From Granulicella sp. S190 (GTDB lineage: Bacteria > Acidobacteriota > Terriglobia > Terriglobales > Acidobacteriaceae), in contig NZ_LMUD01000002.1 of the NCBI RefSeq assembly GCF_009766095.1, forward strand, positions 370,877-434,876: a stretch of DNA of 64,000 nt, read 5' to 3'. Numbering within the stretch: the first letter of the stretch is position 1; each line of letters begins with the position of its first letter. The notes under the pieces were generated by a model. It was not told the DNA's origin. It worked only from the letters and a program-made list of their open reading frames with translations, and made no database searches. Positions 7,262-16,454 of the stretch are shown here, in pieces. Both the position numbers and the translations under genes were made by a program.

Positions 7262-8665
7262 TTAGAGCTTGTAGGCCTTTCTGACGAGGTTCACGGTGAG
7301 GTCCTGAATCACTTCAAACGCTTCGTCCTCGTCGATGCGATGCTCGGCCGCCAGACGCGAGAGAAAGGCGCAGTCGATGCGACGGGCTACATCGTGGCGC
7401 GAAGGGATGGAGAGCAGGGCGCGAGTGTCGTCATTGAAGCCGACCGTGTTGTAAAAGCCTGCGGTTTCGGTGGCCTGTTCGCGGAAGCGCATCATTCCCT
7501 CCGCCGAGTCGTGGAACCACCAGGGAGGGCCGAGTTTGAGTGCTGGGTAGTGGCCCGCGAGGGGCGCAAGTTCGCGCGAAAAGGTGGTCTCATCGAGGGT
7601 AAAGAGGATGAAGGTCAGGCGCTGATCGTTTCCGTAGCGATTGAGCAGGGGTTGAAGGGCGCGGACGTACTCCGTCTGGGAGGGGATGTCTGCACCCTTG
7701 TCGCGTCCGAACTTTTCGTAGAGCTTGCGGTTGTGATTGCGGAATGAGCCTGGGTGGAGCTGCATGATGAGGCCATCTTCCACACTCATCCCCGCCATCT
7801 CAGTGAGCATCTGAGCCCGGAAGTGCTCCTGCTCCTCCGGTACGGAGCGCCCTGAGATGATGCGGCCGTAGAGCGAGGCTGCTGCGGCAGGATCAAGATC
7901 TACAGTGAGTGCGGTGGGATGGCCGTGATCAGTTGCAGTCGCCCCCATTGACTTGAAGAAGGTACGACGGTTGCGGAGAGCATTGAGATAACCCTTCCAG
8001 GTGCCTGTATCTTCACCGGTGATCTCTCCGAGCTTCTCGATGTTGTTCAGGAAGCCTGCGTAGTCGGCATCGATCACGGCGTCCGGACGGAAGGTGGGTA
8101 GAATGCGCCCCTTCCAACCCGACTCCCGAATCGCTTTGTGGTATTCGAGGGTATCGAGGGGGGTGTCGGTGGTGGAGAGAACTTCGATGTTGAACTGCTC
8201 GTAGAGAGCGCGTGGGCGGAACTCCGGGGTCTGAAGTTTCTTTGCGATGATCTCGTAGTACTCGTCGGCGTTGTCAGGGCTGAGTCGCCTGGAGAGGCCA
8301 AACTGATTTTCGAAGGAGTAATCCAGCCACAGGCGCGTGGGGGTGCCGCGAAAGAGATAGTAGTTTTTGGCGAAGAGGCGCCACACCTCCTTCGGGTCGA
8401 CCGAAGCTTGCCCTCCGTCAGCCTGGGGAATACCTAGCGACTCCAGCGAGACTCCCTGCGAGTAGAGCATGCGAAAGATGTAGTGGTCGGGCTGAATGAG
8501 GAGCGCCGCGGGGTTGGCGAAGGCTTCGTTCTCTGCGAACCAGCGTGGGTCAGTGTGTCCATGGGGAGAGATGATGGGCAGGCTTCTGACTGTCTCGTAC
8601 AGTTTCGCGGCAATCGCCCGTGCTTCGCGATCAGCAGGAAAGAGCCTGTTTTCGTCGAGAATCAT
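7262..8665 (-). CDS. uxaC: Uronate isomerase
   Basis: UxaC converts D-glucuronate to D-fructuronate and D-galacturonate to D-tagaturonate. The 467-residue length is normal. It is an amidohydrolase-fold enzyme; the metal-binding ISPHGHTDPRWFAEN region (about residues 32-46), TLDPL-type strand (STTDTPLDTLEYH), MQLHPGSFRNHN and FNDDTRALLSIPSRHD are all visible. The gene is 267 bp upstream of the larA homologue on the same strand, so it could have its own promoter while serving the same uronate pathway. No UxuA mannonate dehydratase is seen in the window. Confidence 0.95.
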   Translation of the reverse strand: MILDENRLFPADREARAIAAKLYETVRSLPIISPHGHTDPRWFAENEAFANPAALLIQPDHYIFRMLYSQGVSLESLGIPQADGGQASVDPKEVWRLFAKNYYLFRGTPTRLWLDYSFENQFGLSRRLSPDNADEYYEIIAKKLQTPEFRPRALYEQFNIEVLSTTDTPLDTLEYHKAIRESGWKGRILPTFRPDAVIDADYAGFLNNIEKLGEITGEDTGTWKGYLNALRNRRTFFKSMGATATDHGHPTALTVDLDPAAAASLYGRIISGRSVPEEQEHFRAQMLTEMAGMSVEDGLIMQLHPGSFRNHNRKLYEKFGRDKGADIPSQTEYVRALQPLLNRYGNDQRLTFILFTLDETTFSRELAPLAGHYPALKLGPPWWFHDSAEGMMRFREQATETAGFYNTVGFNDDTRALLSIPSRHDVARRIDCAFLSRLAAEHRIDEDEAFEVIQDLTVNLVRKAYKL

Positions 8666-8880
8666 CCTTCATCACCTCGTGAGAGTGTCTAACCGTGTTT
8701 TCTTTGAGAACCCGGCCTAATGAGCGTATCAAAGATTTGGCCGTACCTCGAACAAATGGTGCTGCTCCGCAAAATCGGGCGTTGTGACGCTCTGTGGAGT
8801 CTTATCGGATCGCTAGATTGGGACAGACCAACAACTGGCTCCCTAGAGTAGACATCTAACCCGGTGACTGAGAGGAATGG

Positions 8881-9327
8881 ATGACAACGATAGCGATCGT
8901 TATAGGAGTGCTTTGCGTCTTGCTTGCGGGGTGGTTTGCGGTAAGGCGCTTCCTCGCGAAGCGCGAAGTACAGGCAAGGAGCATCGACGCCGAAACGCTC
9001 TACAAACTGCTCGAGGATAAACAAGTTTTGCTATACGACGTTCGTCAGCCGCTGGATTTTCTTGCACACCCGGAGATTATTCCAGGGGCGAAGAGGATTG
9101 CGCCAAAGGACATCGAGGAACACACAGCGTCATTTTCCCGTGATCAGAACTCCGTCATCTATTGCACGGGAGGTGATCACGAGACCAGCCATATGGTCTT
9201 AGGGAAGGCGCGGGCGCTGAACTTCTCGCGGGTAAAGCTGCTTCGCGGGGGGATCGCCTCATGGAAGGAAAAGGGATATCCGGTGGAGGCGTTTACCGAT
9301 TCGTTTCATCTCGACACGCCAAAGTAG
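8881..9327 (+). CDS. Membrane-anchored rhodanese-like protein
   Basis: The 148-residue protein has one N-terminal membrane helix (about residues 3-22) and a single rhodanese domain from about residue 35 to 140. Rhodaneses transfer sulfane sulfur or act as binding modules. The expected active loop reads CTGGDHETS, keeping the cysteine (about residue 95) but lacking the arginine of the usual CxxGxRS loop, so thiosulfate:cyanide transferase activity is doubtful. The helix orientation suggests an envelope location, though the side of the domain is not certain. It is divergent from uxaC with a 215-bp gap. Confidence 0.8.
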   Translation: MTTIAIVIGVLCVLLAGWFAVRRFLAKREVQARSIDAETLYKLLEDKQVLLYDVRQPLDFLAHPEIIPGAKRIAPKDIEEHTASFSRDQNSVIYCTGGDHETSHMVLGKARALNFSRVKLLRGGIASWKEKGYPVEAFTDSFHLDTPK

Positions 9328-9368
9328 ACCGTGGCGGGAGCGCCTGTCTCGGCTCACCCCTCTTGCAG

Positions 9369-9557
9369 CTAGAGAACGCTCTTGACCTCGGCAACAAATG
9401 ATCCAATGGGATTGGTCAGGGTGCTCTTTGCGATCGTTCCCAAGGATTCGCCACGACGGTACATGAGGTACGCTGCGACAACGCCAGAGATGACTGTGGC
9501 ATACAGGATCAATTTGTTCACAGAATTCTTCGGTTCAACTTGCCGCTCTAATTCCAT
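9369..9557 (-). CDS. Small single-helix membrane protein
   Basis: This is a 62-residue protein with one transmembrane helix (about residues 17-34, LILYATVISGVVAAYLMY) and a short soluble tail. An AAAGGAGA ribosome site lies 5-7 bases before the ATG, which supports a real gene. I do not recognise the family. It is convergent with the rhodanese gene 41 bp away. Confidence 0.65.
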   Translation of the reverse strand: MELERQVEPKNSVNKLILYATVISGVVAAYLMYRRGESLGTIAKSTLTNPIGSFVAEVKSVL

Positions 9558-9646
9558 ATCTTCTCCTTTGGCTGACTTCTGAATCCATAGGATGCAGATT
9601 CTACGAAGGTGGAACGAGAGCCATTGCGCTGCGGCTTTTTAAAGAA

Positions 9647-9674
9647 GAAAAGGCATCCCGAGGGATGCCTTTTC
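9647..9674 (-). terminator. Rho-independent terminator after the porin gene
   Basis: A perfect inverted repeat with arms GAAAAGGCATCCC and GGGATGCCTTTTC, tight loop, followed on the - strand by a T-rich tract. It lies 20 bp past the stop of the porin gene and could act in both directions. Confidence 0.85.
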
Positions 9675-9693
9675 TCTTTGATGGCAGATGCTA

Positions 9694-11568
9694 TTACGGG
9701 AGGTAGTAACGGAGGCTGGTGAAGACCATATTGTTGCTGGCCTTCGGCGCACCGTAAGTGGCAGTAGCAGATCCAAATGTGCCGCTAGTCAAACCGGACC
9801 AGCCTACCCGCTGAAGGTAGCTGTACTGCATGGTGTACTGCAGACGGCCGAATTTGGGGTTGTTGTAGAAGCGATATACGAACTCGCCGGTGAGCTCGGA
9901 GATTGCACGGGTTGCTCCCAAGCAGCTTGCGGCCGTGCCAGGGCTGTAAGGGGGGTTTCCGGAGACGCCGATGCTGCCAAGGCCGGAGGTTGGGGTTGTA
10001 GGCAGCGTCTCGATGCCGCAGCCAGCATTGGAACTGGAGATAGGTGCGTAGCCGACGAGCTTGCCGGCATCAGCACCTACAGTGCTGAGGTAGGTGGTGC
10101 GCTGTGCGTATTCCGTACCATAGTAAGCATCAAGATCGAGCTTCTTCTGCGGGTGAAGTTCGAGCGAGCCCAGGAACTGGTAGTTCTTGATAGGCTCGAG
10201 CGTTCCGTCGGGATGGGCAGTGACATCAGGCAAGGTAGAGGTGCCATAGCGGCCAACACCCGTGCCGCCGAGGCCGTGAAGGCCGAAGTCAGCAAAGTGG
10301 GTGACGGGAACGCGGACGTTAGCAAAGAATCCGCCGCCAACCTTCGTATTGTTGGTGCCACCAGCAGCAGATGGCGTGGCGAGAGTCTGGTTGGGATAGT
10401 AGCGATCACGGAACCAGCGACCCAAGCCGCCAGCCTCAAAGTGACCGTACTTCGCGTCGTAAGTAAACTTGACGATTACGTCTGGCGCGACGTTGTTGGA
10501 GTAGTTGGCAGTCAGGTTATAGAGACCGCCACCCGCACCAGCGTTTCCGATGAAAAAGTTCGCATTTGCGTTTGTGGCCGAGTAGATAATCTCAGCCTGC
10601 TCGACCGCGACCGCACCAGTAAAGCCACCGATCTTCTGCTGGAAGCGTACACCGGGCTGACGCTCCCAGCTGAAACCGACGTTGTACTGTGCGTCGATGG
10701 TAGCTGGCAGGTTCTCAGTGCGGTTATCCGTGCTCTTCTTGGTTTCGGTGACGAGTGACCACATCTGACCGCCAGTTACTGTAAATCCGCTGTTGGTTCC
10801 AGCCTGAGCGAAGATCTGGCGCTGGCGAAGAACGTAGCTGTTGCTCTGGTTTTCGTTGCTGCTGGCTCCTGCTCCGAGGAAGTCCGCTTCGACGTAACCT
10901 GCGAAGTGGAATGGTCCGGGGTTAGCCTGGAAGAGCGCACCGATTCTGCTCTGACGGCCGGAGAAGTTGAACTCGCTGGTGTTGGACTGAGCTGCGCCAG
11001 GGTAGGGGGTAGCATTGAAGGGAGTGTTGACATCAGCGTTGAGCGAGCGCTGACGATAGACTGATTCAGCCGCGAAGAAGCCTACCGGTGTGATGGCGAC
11101 GCCCTTGTAGTGGATGGCCAGAGGCGATTCGAGTTCGTCTGAGATCGTCTTCTTGGTGTCGCTGATGGTCTGGGCGAGGCCGACGTTGGTGGTCTTGAGG
11201 TCGGTCACGGTGCTGTTCAGGCTGGAAACGGCGTCCGCGTTGGTCGAGACCGTGGTTGTGAGACTGTCAGCCTTGGCCGATGCGCTGGCAGCTGCTGCCT
11301 GGGCATCCTGAGCGGACTGCTGAGCGGTCGCGAGCTTCGCGTCCTTATCAGCATTCTGCTGTTTGAGGGCATCGATCTGCGCCTGCTGGCTCAGCATCTG
11401 CTCGCGCAGTTCGCGGATTTGGCGTGCCAACGGGCTCTCGACCGGGGCCTTCTTGTGAGCAGCCGCCTTGCCGGTCGTCTTTTTGGTGGCCGTGCTCGTC
11501 TGCGCCTGGAGCGATATTGAACTGATCACCAATATCGCGGCCATAGTCGCTCGTAGTTGCTTCGTCAT
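9694..11568 (-). CDS. Outer-membrane porin with N-terminal coiled coil
   Basis: A 624-residue exported protein. A signal peptide covers about residues 1-22 (AILVISSISLQAQ). Residues 48-140 form a Gln/Ala-rich heptad region (REQMLSQQAQIDALKQQN and onward), probably a trimeric periplasmic stalk. From about residue 155 to the end there are alternating aromatic beta strands ending SLRYYLP, typical of a 16- to 18-strand porin. Substrate is unknown. A GAGGT ribosome site precedes the ATG, and a strong terminator follows. The arrangement (coiled coil plus barrel) resembles acidobacterial porins assigned to the carbohydrate or phosphate-selective groups, but no subgroup can be proved here. Confidence 0.8.
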   Translation of the reverse strand: MTKQLRATMAAILVISSISLQAQTSTATKKTTGKAAAHKKAPVESPLARQIRELREQMLSQQAQIDALKQQNADKDAKLATAQQSAQDAQAAAASASAKADSLTTTVSTNADAVSSLNSTVTDLKTTNVGLAQTISDTKKTISDELESPLAIHYKGVAITPVGFFAAESVYRQRSLNADVNTPFNATPYPGAAQSNTSEFNFSGRQSRIGALFQANPGPFHFAGYVEADFLGAGASSNENQSNSYVLRQRQIFAQAGTNSGFTVTGGQMWSLVTETKKSTDNRTENLPATIDAQYNVGFSWERQPGVRFQQKIGGFTGAVAVEQAEIIYSATNANANFFIGNAGAGGGLYNLTANYSNNVAPDVIVKFTYDAKYGHFEAGGLGRWFRDRYYPNQTLATPSAAGGTNNTKVGGGFFANVRVPVTHFADFGLHGLGGTGVGRYGTSTLPDVTAHPDGTLEPIKNYQFLGSLELHPQKKLDLDAYYGTEYAQRTTYLSTVGADAGKLVGYAPISSSNAGCGIETLPTTPTSGLGSIGVSGNPPYSPGTAASCLGATRAISELTGEFVYRFYNNPKFGRLQYTMQYSYLQRVGWSGLTSGTFGSATATYGAPKASNNMVFTSLRYYLP

Positions 11569-11824
11569 GGAACCTCGCAGAAATTTTGAAAAGGCACAAG
11601 GACATCAAGAAAACGGGCCAGGCCTTGCAGGCCTCTCCAACTTTCTTCCTTTGCTCTTTGTTCCATGCTCACAAAGGTGTGTGAACGAGGAAATAATTTG
11701 TGCGGTATTCATGGAGAAAACACACTTCTCTTCGTTAATATTCGGTGAATGACAGGTGGTGTCGTTCGTGTTTGAGATGGATTTGGATACTGCAGATCGC
11801 GCAGAAGTGATTTAGGTTATCTCT

Positions 11825-13987
11825 ATGTCCTCTCATCGCTTCGGTGCCCTGCTGGCCAGTTTTTGCCTATTCACTTCCAGCGTTTTTGCGCAATCGCCTC
11901 TTAAATTGATCCCGATTCCGCGTGAGGTTCATGCAACGGGGGATTTGGCGTTGTTGCACGGTGTTCGCATCCTCTGTGCAGCGCCTTGCTCTGCCGAGGA
12001 TCAGTTTGCCGCAGATGACCTTGCGATGGCTTTGCAGGAGCGCGGGGTGCAAGCTGCTTCGGCGACGGGGGTTTCGATAGAGCTGGTGCGAGTTGGAGCT
12101 CACCCCGAGGCTCGGTTCAGCGACGAGATGAAGGCTGAAGGCTACATGATCTCGGCAAGCGGAGGCGGCTTGACGGTGATTGGGGATTCGGCGGCGGGAG
12201 TTTTTTATGGAGCGCAGACCGTCAAGCAATTGATTGAGGGAGATGGTGCACGCGCCGTTTTGCATGCGGCGAATGTGAGGGATTGGCCGGCGATGAAATA
12301 TCGCGGTCTGGATGATGACCTGTCGCGGGGCCCGGTGACGACCCTGGAGTTTCAGAAGCATCTGATCCGGACGCTGGCTGCCTATAAGATCAACCTGTAC
12401 TCTCCGTACTTTGAACACACGCAGCAGTATGCTTCGAATCCGCTGATGGCGCCTCCGGGTGGGAGCGTGACGGCGGAGGAGGCTCGAGAGCTGGTTGCTT
12501 ATGCGAAGCAGTATCACATCGATGTGGTGCCGGAGCAGGAGGCGTTTGGGCACCTGCATCACAACCTGACGTGGGAGCAGTATCAACCGCTAGCTGAGAC
12601 ACCGCATGGCGCTGTACTGGCGCCGGGGCAGCCTGAATCGATTGCGCTGATCAAGCAGATGTTTACCGAGCTCGCTGCGCTTTATCCGGGGCCGTTTTTG
12701 CACATTGGCGCGGATGAGACGGTTGATCTTGGGTTGGGACAGACGAAGGCGGATGTTGATACCCGGGGACTCGCACCGGTTTACCTGGATTTTTTACAGC
12801 GGATCGTTACGGAGTTGAAGCCGCTCAACCGCCGCTTTTTGTTTTGGGGAGATATCGCACAAGACTCGCCGGATCTGCTGAAGGGGCTGCCGCAGTCCTT
12901 CAAGGACTCCACAATCGCGATCGCCTGGGTGTATAGCCCGGAGGCTCGCGGATACGATCGCTTCCTGACTCCGTTTACGAATGCGGGAATGGAGACGTGG
13001 GTGGCGCCGAGTGTGAATAACTTTCGCAAGGTTTATCCCAACAATAACTATGCGCTTGCCAATATTCAACGCTTCACGGCGGACGGCCAGCGGTTGGGAT
13101 CGACGGGACAGTTGAACACGATCTGGAATGACGATGGGGAGGGTTTGTTCAACCAGGACTGGTACGGGATTCTGTTTGGGGCGGCAGCAGCATGGCAGAA
13201 GGGGGAGTCGTCGATTCCGGATTTCGAGAACTCCTATGCGCAGGTATTTCATGGTGACATGACCGGATATCTGAACGAAGCGCAGAAGGAGATGATGCTG
13301 GCACATGCGGTGCTGAAGGATCAGGCGAAGCAGGGCGATGGTTCGAACAGTATCTTCTGGTTGGATCCTATGTCGAAGGATGGGCAGAGGATCGGGGCGC
13401 AGGTTCTTCCGTATGTCCATGATGTAAGGCTGCATGCCGAACGTGCCTTGACCCTCATTGCGCAAGCACGAGCAGCTGCTCCGGCAGCGCCGCCGGTTTC
13501 GACGGGGCCCAAGACTTACGATCCTGCGGATTCGTACCCGAGTGCGTCTACAACCTTGCGCGAGACTGCTGCTATCGATGCGCTGGAGCTGGGAGCACGG
13601 CGGATGGATTTGATCGGACTTAAGTTTCAACTCTCCGAAGAGATCGCTGAGGGGTACCAACGCGCCTATGCGATGCAAAACACCACGGACAAAAAACAGC
13701 GCATGAGCGTGAGCCGTGAACTCTCGGATATCAACGGCGTCAATGGAAGGATTCAGGACTTCATCGACGCATACTCGCTCCTCCGCGATCTGTATGAGCA
13801 GGCATGGTATCGCTCGAACCGCGCCTATGCGCTGCGGCCTGTGCTGGAACACTATGACTACACGGTTGGAATCTGGGAGGGCCGCAGTGACCGGGTGCGA
13901 AGCGCGCAACGTCAATGGTCGGACAATCACACTCTTCCTCCGGCTGCCGATCTTGGCATACCGCCTCCGGCTCCAGCTGCAAAGTGA
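11825..13987 (+). CDS. Secreted GH20 family beta-N-acetylhexosaminidase
   Basis: This 720-residue protein has a signal peptide ending near residue 23 (SSVFAQ), an N-terminal GH20b-like alpha/beta domain (about 25-150) and a GH20 barrel from about 155. The catalytic Asp-Glu pair is in HIGADE (D297, E298 by count), which fits substrate-assisted cleavage of terminal GlcNAc or GalNAc. VVPEQEAFGHLHH replaces the usual substrate-binding strand. The C-terminal 200 residues are helical and unassigned. It is followed within 56 bp by an Hsp70-like gene and lies in the same neighbourhood as a sugar kinase and NamZ fusion, suggesting use of cell wall or chitin amino sugars. Confidence 0.88.
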   Translation: MSSHRFGALLASFCLFTSSVFAQSPLKLIPIPREVHATGDLALLHGVRILCAAPCSAEDQFAADDLAMALQERGVQAASATGVSIELVRVGAHPEARFSDEMKAEGYMISASGGGLTVIGDSAAGVFYGAQTVKQLIEGDGARAVLHAANVRDWPAMKYRGLDDDLSRGPVTTLEFQKHLIRTLAAYKINLYSPYFEHTQQYASNPLMAPPGGSVTAEEARELVAYAKQYHIDVVPEQEAFGHLHHNLTWEQYQPLAETPHGAVLAPGQPESIALIKQMFTELAALYPGPFLHIGADETVDLGLGQTKADVDTRGLAPVYLDFLQRIVTELKPLNRRFLFWGDIAQDSPDLLKGLPQSFKDSTIAIAWVYSPEARGYDRFLTPFTNAGMETWVAPSVNNFRKVYPNNNYALANIQRFTADGQRLGSTGQLNTIWNDDGEGLFNQDWYGILFGAAAAWQKGESSIPDFENSYAQVFHGDMTGYLNEAQKEMMLAHAVLKDQAKQGDGSNSIFWLDPMSKDGQRIGAQVLPYVHDVRLHAERALTLIAQARAAAPAAPPVSTGPKTYDPADSYPSASTTLRETAAIDALELGARRMDLIGLKFQLSEEIAEGYQRAYAMQNTTDKKQRMSVSRELSDINGVNGRIQDFIDAYSLLRDLYEQAWYRSNRAYALRPVLEHYDYTVGIWEGRSDRVRSAQRQWSDNHTLPPAADLGIPPPAPAAK

Positions 13988-14043
13988 GTCTGTTTGGAAC
14001 GGCGAGTACACGCAGATCGAAAAATCTGGCAATCTAGAAGATC

Positions 14044-15387
14044 ATGTTTTCGACGGACGACCACGGCCCTTCATTAGGAATTGATTTCGGCACCACGAAC
14101 AGCTCGATCGCTCTTGCGCGCGGCAACGGTGTGGTAGATCTAGTCTCATTCCCTACTTCGAACGCAACGACCGAGTCATTTCGCTCCGTGCTTTATCTGG
14201 AGCAGCAGAAGCACGCCAGCCGCACCCAGATCAAAGGATTCACCGGGCCGCAGGCGATCGAACACTATCTTTACGCCGAACACAGGGGGCGCCTGATTCA
14301 ATCCCTGAAGTCGTATCTAACGAGCCGGACACTTACCGGAACCGAGGTGTTCGGACGGCGCTACACCATAGAAGATTTAATCTCGCGCATTCTTACCGAT
14401 CTACGGTTGTCAGCGGAGCGGCAGTTTGGGCGTCCCATACTCCGCGCTACGGTAGGACGCCCCGTTCGTTTTGTTGGAGCAGACAGTGTAGAAGACGATG
14501 AATTCGCCGTGCAGCGGCTTCGACAGGCATTCCTTTATGCTGGTTTCGAGTCTGTCGAGTTTGAGATGGAGCCAATTGCGGCAGCCTACGCTTACGAGTC
14601 CACGCTCTATCATGACGAGTTGATCTTGATTGGGGACTTCGGCGGAGGGACCAGTGACTTCTCGCTGATACACGTGGGTCCCGGCGTTCGAGGACGTGGC
14701 CGAACAGCGAAAGACTTGTTGGGCAATAGCGGGCTCGGGCTCGCGGGTGACAGCTTCGACGCGCGGATTGTGCGTAAACTTGTCTCTCCCGCGCTGGGCT
14801 CGGACAGCTTTGAACGCTCCTATGCACAGGCACCAGATCGCCCAGGCAGCATTATCCCGGCGGCTCCAGCCTGGATTTACGCGAATCTCGAGCGCTGGCA
14901 CTATCTCTCGTTTTTGAAGACGCGGAATGTGGCAGAGATCCTAAAGAGTGCTCGCGCCAGAGCTCAGGAGCCGGAGAAGATTGAAGCGCTGATCAATTTG
15001 ATCGAGGAGGATCTTGGATATCAGCTTCATCAGGCGGTTCAGCGTTTGAAGGTTGATCTGTCGCGCCTCGAGTCCGCGGAGTTCAGATTCCGCGATGGCA
15101 GTATGGACCTAGTAGCCACTGTGGAACGATCAGAGTTCGAAGGCTGGATCGCCGAGGAGCTACAGTCGATTGAGAGTTGCGTCGATACGCTCCTTACCAG
15201 CAGCAATGTCTCTGCCCGAGAGATAGACCGTGTCTTTCTGACGGGAGGGACCAGTTTTGTTCCTGCGGTTCGACGCATCTTCGAGTCACGGTTTACCGCG
15301 TCGCGAGTCAGCACCGGAGATGAGTTTACGTCGGTTGCGCGCGGACTCGCCCTACGTGCTGAAGAGGCTCATCAGAGAGGCCGTTGA
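14044..15387 (+). CDS. yegD: Hsp70-family protein of YegD type
   Basis: YegD-type proteins carry the actin-like ATPase fold of Hsp70 but lack its substrate-binding domain. The 447-residue length fits. GIDFGTTNSS (residues 12-21) is the phosphate 1 motif, GDFGGGTSDFS the phosphate 2 motif and VFLTGGTSFVPAVRRIF the adenosine motif. The function of the family is not established; a chaperone role is inferred. It begins 56 bp after the GH20 gene and is convergent with the sugar kinase 25 bp downstream. There are no neighbouring DnaJ or GrpE genes. Confidence 0.85.
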   Translation: MFSTDDHGPSLGIDFGTTNSSIALARGNGVVDLVSFPTSNATTESFRSVLYLEQQKHASRTQIKGFTGPQAIEHYLYAEHRGRLIQSLKSYLTSRTLTGTEVFGRRYTIEDLISRILTDLRLSAERQFGRPILRATVGRPVRFVGADSVEDDEFAVQRLRQAFLYAGFESVEFEMEPIAAAYAYESTLYHDELILIGDFGGGTSDFSLIHVGPGVRGRGRTAKDLLGNSGLGLAGDSFDARIVRKLVSPALGSDSFERSYAQAPDRPGSIIPAAPAWIYANLERWHYLSFLKTRNVAEILKSARARAQEPEKIEALINLIEEDLGYQLHQAVQRLKVDLSRLESAEFRFRDGSMDLVATVERSEFEGWIAEELQSIESCVDTLLTSSNVSAREIDRVFLTGGTSFVPAVRRIFESRFTASRVSTGDEFTSVARGLALRAEEAHQRGR

Positions 15388-15412
15388 TTCTTGCGGAGGA
15401 GTAGGCGCTGCG

Positions 15413-16333
15413 TTACGAGATTCGCTTTTCCGCTTCCCTTGCCCGCCATAGAGCGCCCTGGAGAGAATCAATGACGTCCTCCATGACTTTGACGCCCGGC
15501 GAGGAGGCCTTCAGGGAAGCTATCATCGCAGCGCGGACCAGCGAGATATGCTCCAGGATGCTGCCTGTGTAGGCTGCTTCAATCTTTCGCTTGCCACCGG
15601 ACTCCTTCATCTTCAAGGCTACGAGAGCTACCTGCTCGGCAAGCTCTACCCCTGCACGCTCGAGAACTGCGATGGCAAGTTCATCGCCCGCCTCTGCACA
15701 TCGCACGACGATGGGAACGAGAGCCGAGAGGTCCGGGCCTGGACGAACGTTGGCCATCTCGACGATTTCTCCGAGCGATTTAGCCTCCCAGAAGTTGCCG
15801 ATCTCTTGAAGGAGTGTCGTGGCAATTCCACGGTCCTTGGCCCAGAAGCCGGCGCGTAGAGCCTCCTGCCCGATCCAGAAGCCGGAGCCCTCGTCACCTA
15901 GTGCAGGACCCCAGCCGCCGGCTTGATACATGGCTCCGTCGGCAGCGCGTCCGATAACGTTCGAGCCTGTGCCGGCGGCGATGAGAATACCTGGACCACC
16001 CCGGAAGGCGCCATCCAGAGCGATCTCCTGATCCCCTACAAGGTGAAGGTTACCGCTGACGAGGGATCCGACCTCGCGTTCAGCCCATTCGCGAACAGCG
16101 TCGATTGAAAGTCCTGCAAGTCCGATACAGGTTTGCGATATCTCGCCAAGGCTGACGTTTGCTGCCTGAGAGACCTCTTTCAGCATTGTCTGGAGGTGAG
16201 AGGTAGCATCTGCTTCGCTGACGCGCATCAGCTTTACGCTCCCCGCGGAAGCCTGCCCTAAGATCCTTGTCTCGTCCGCAAGGAGACATCGCGTTTTTGT
16301 GCCACCGGCGTCGATCGCCAGAAAAAAAGCCAT
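15413..16333 (-). CDS. BadF/NagK-type amino-sugar kinase
   Basis: This 306-residue protein belongs to the BadF/BadG/N-acetylglucosamine kinase family, which phosphorylates GlcNAc, and in some bacteria MurNAc (MurK). The ATP-binding LAIDAGGTKT (residues 5-14), GLAGLS and GTGSNVIGR are present, as is the ALGDEGSGFWIG stretch typical of the family. It is divergent from the symporter-amidase-NamZ fusion, sharing a 121-bp intergenic region. From that position it is inferred to phosphorylate the sugar imported by the symporter, GlcNAc or MurNAc. Sequence alone does not separate the two. Confidence 0.85.
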   Translation of the reverse strand: MAFFLAIDAGGTKTRCLLADETRILGQASAGSVKLMRVSEADATSHLQTMLKEVSQAANVSLGEISQTCIGLAGLSIDAVREWAEREVGSLVSGNLHLVGDQEIALDGAFRGGPGILIAAGTGSNVIGRAADGAMYQAGGWGPALGDEGSGFWIGQEALRAGFWAKDRGIATTLLQEIGNFWEAKSLGEIVEMANVRPGPDLSALVPIVVRCAEAGDELAIAVLERAGVELAEQVALVALKMKESGGKRKIEAAYTGSILEHISLVRAAMIASLKASSPGVKVMEDVIDSLQGALWRAREAEKRIS

Positions 16334-16454
16334 AGGTGTAATGATAGGTCAGGTTGCGGCTGCGGGGCTATCGCAGGAGTGCAACCTTCGTTCAGATTGA
16401 CTGACGAGATAGGCATGCTGCGTGCAGGCGCGCTGTCGCTATACACTTGCTCGA

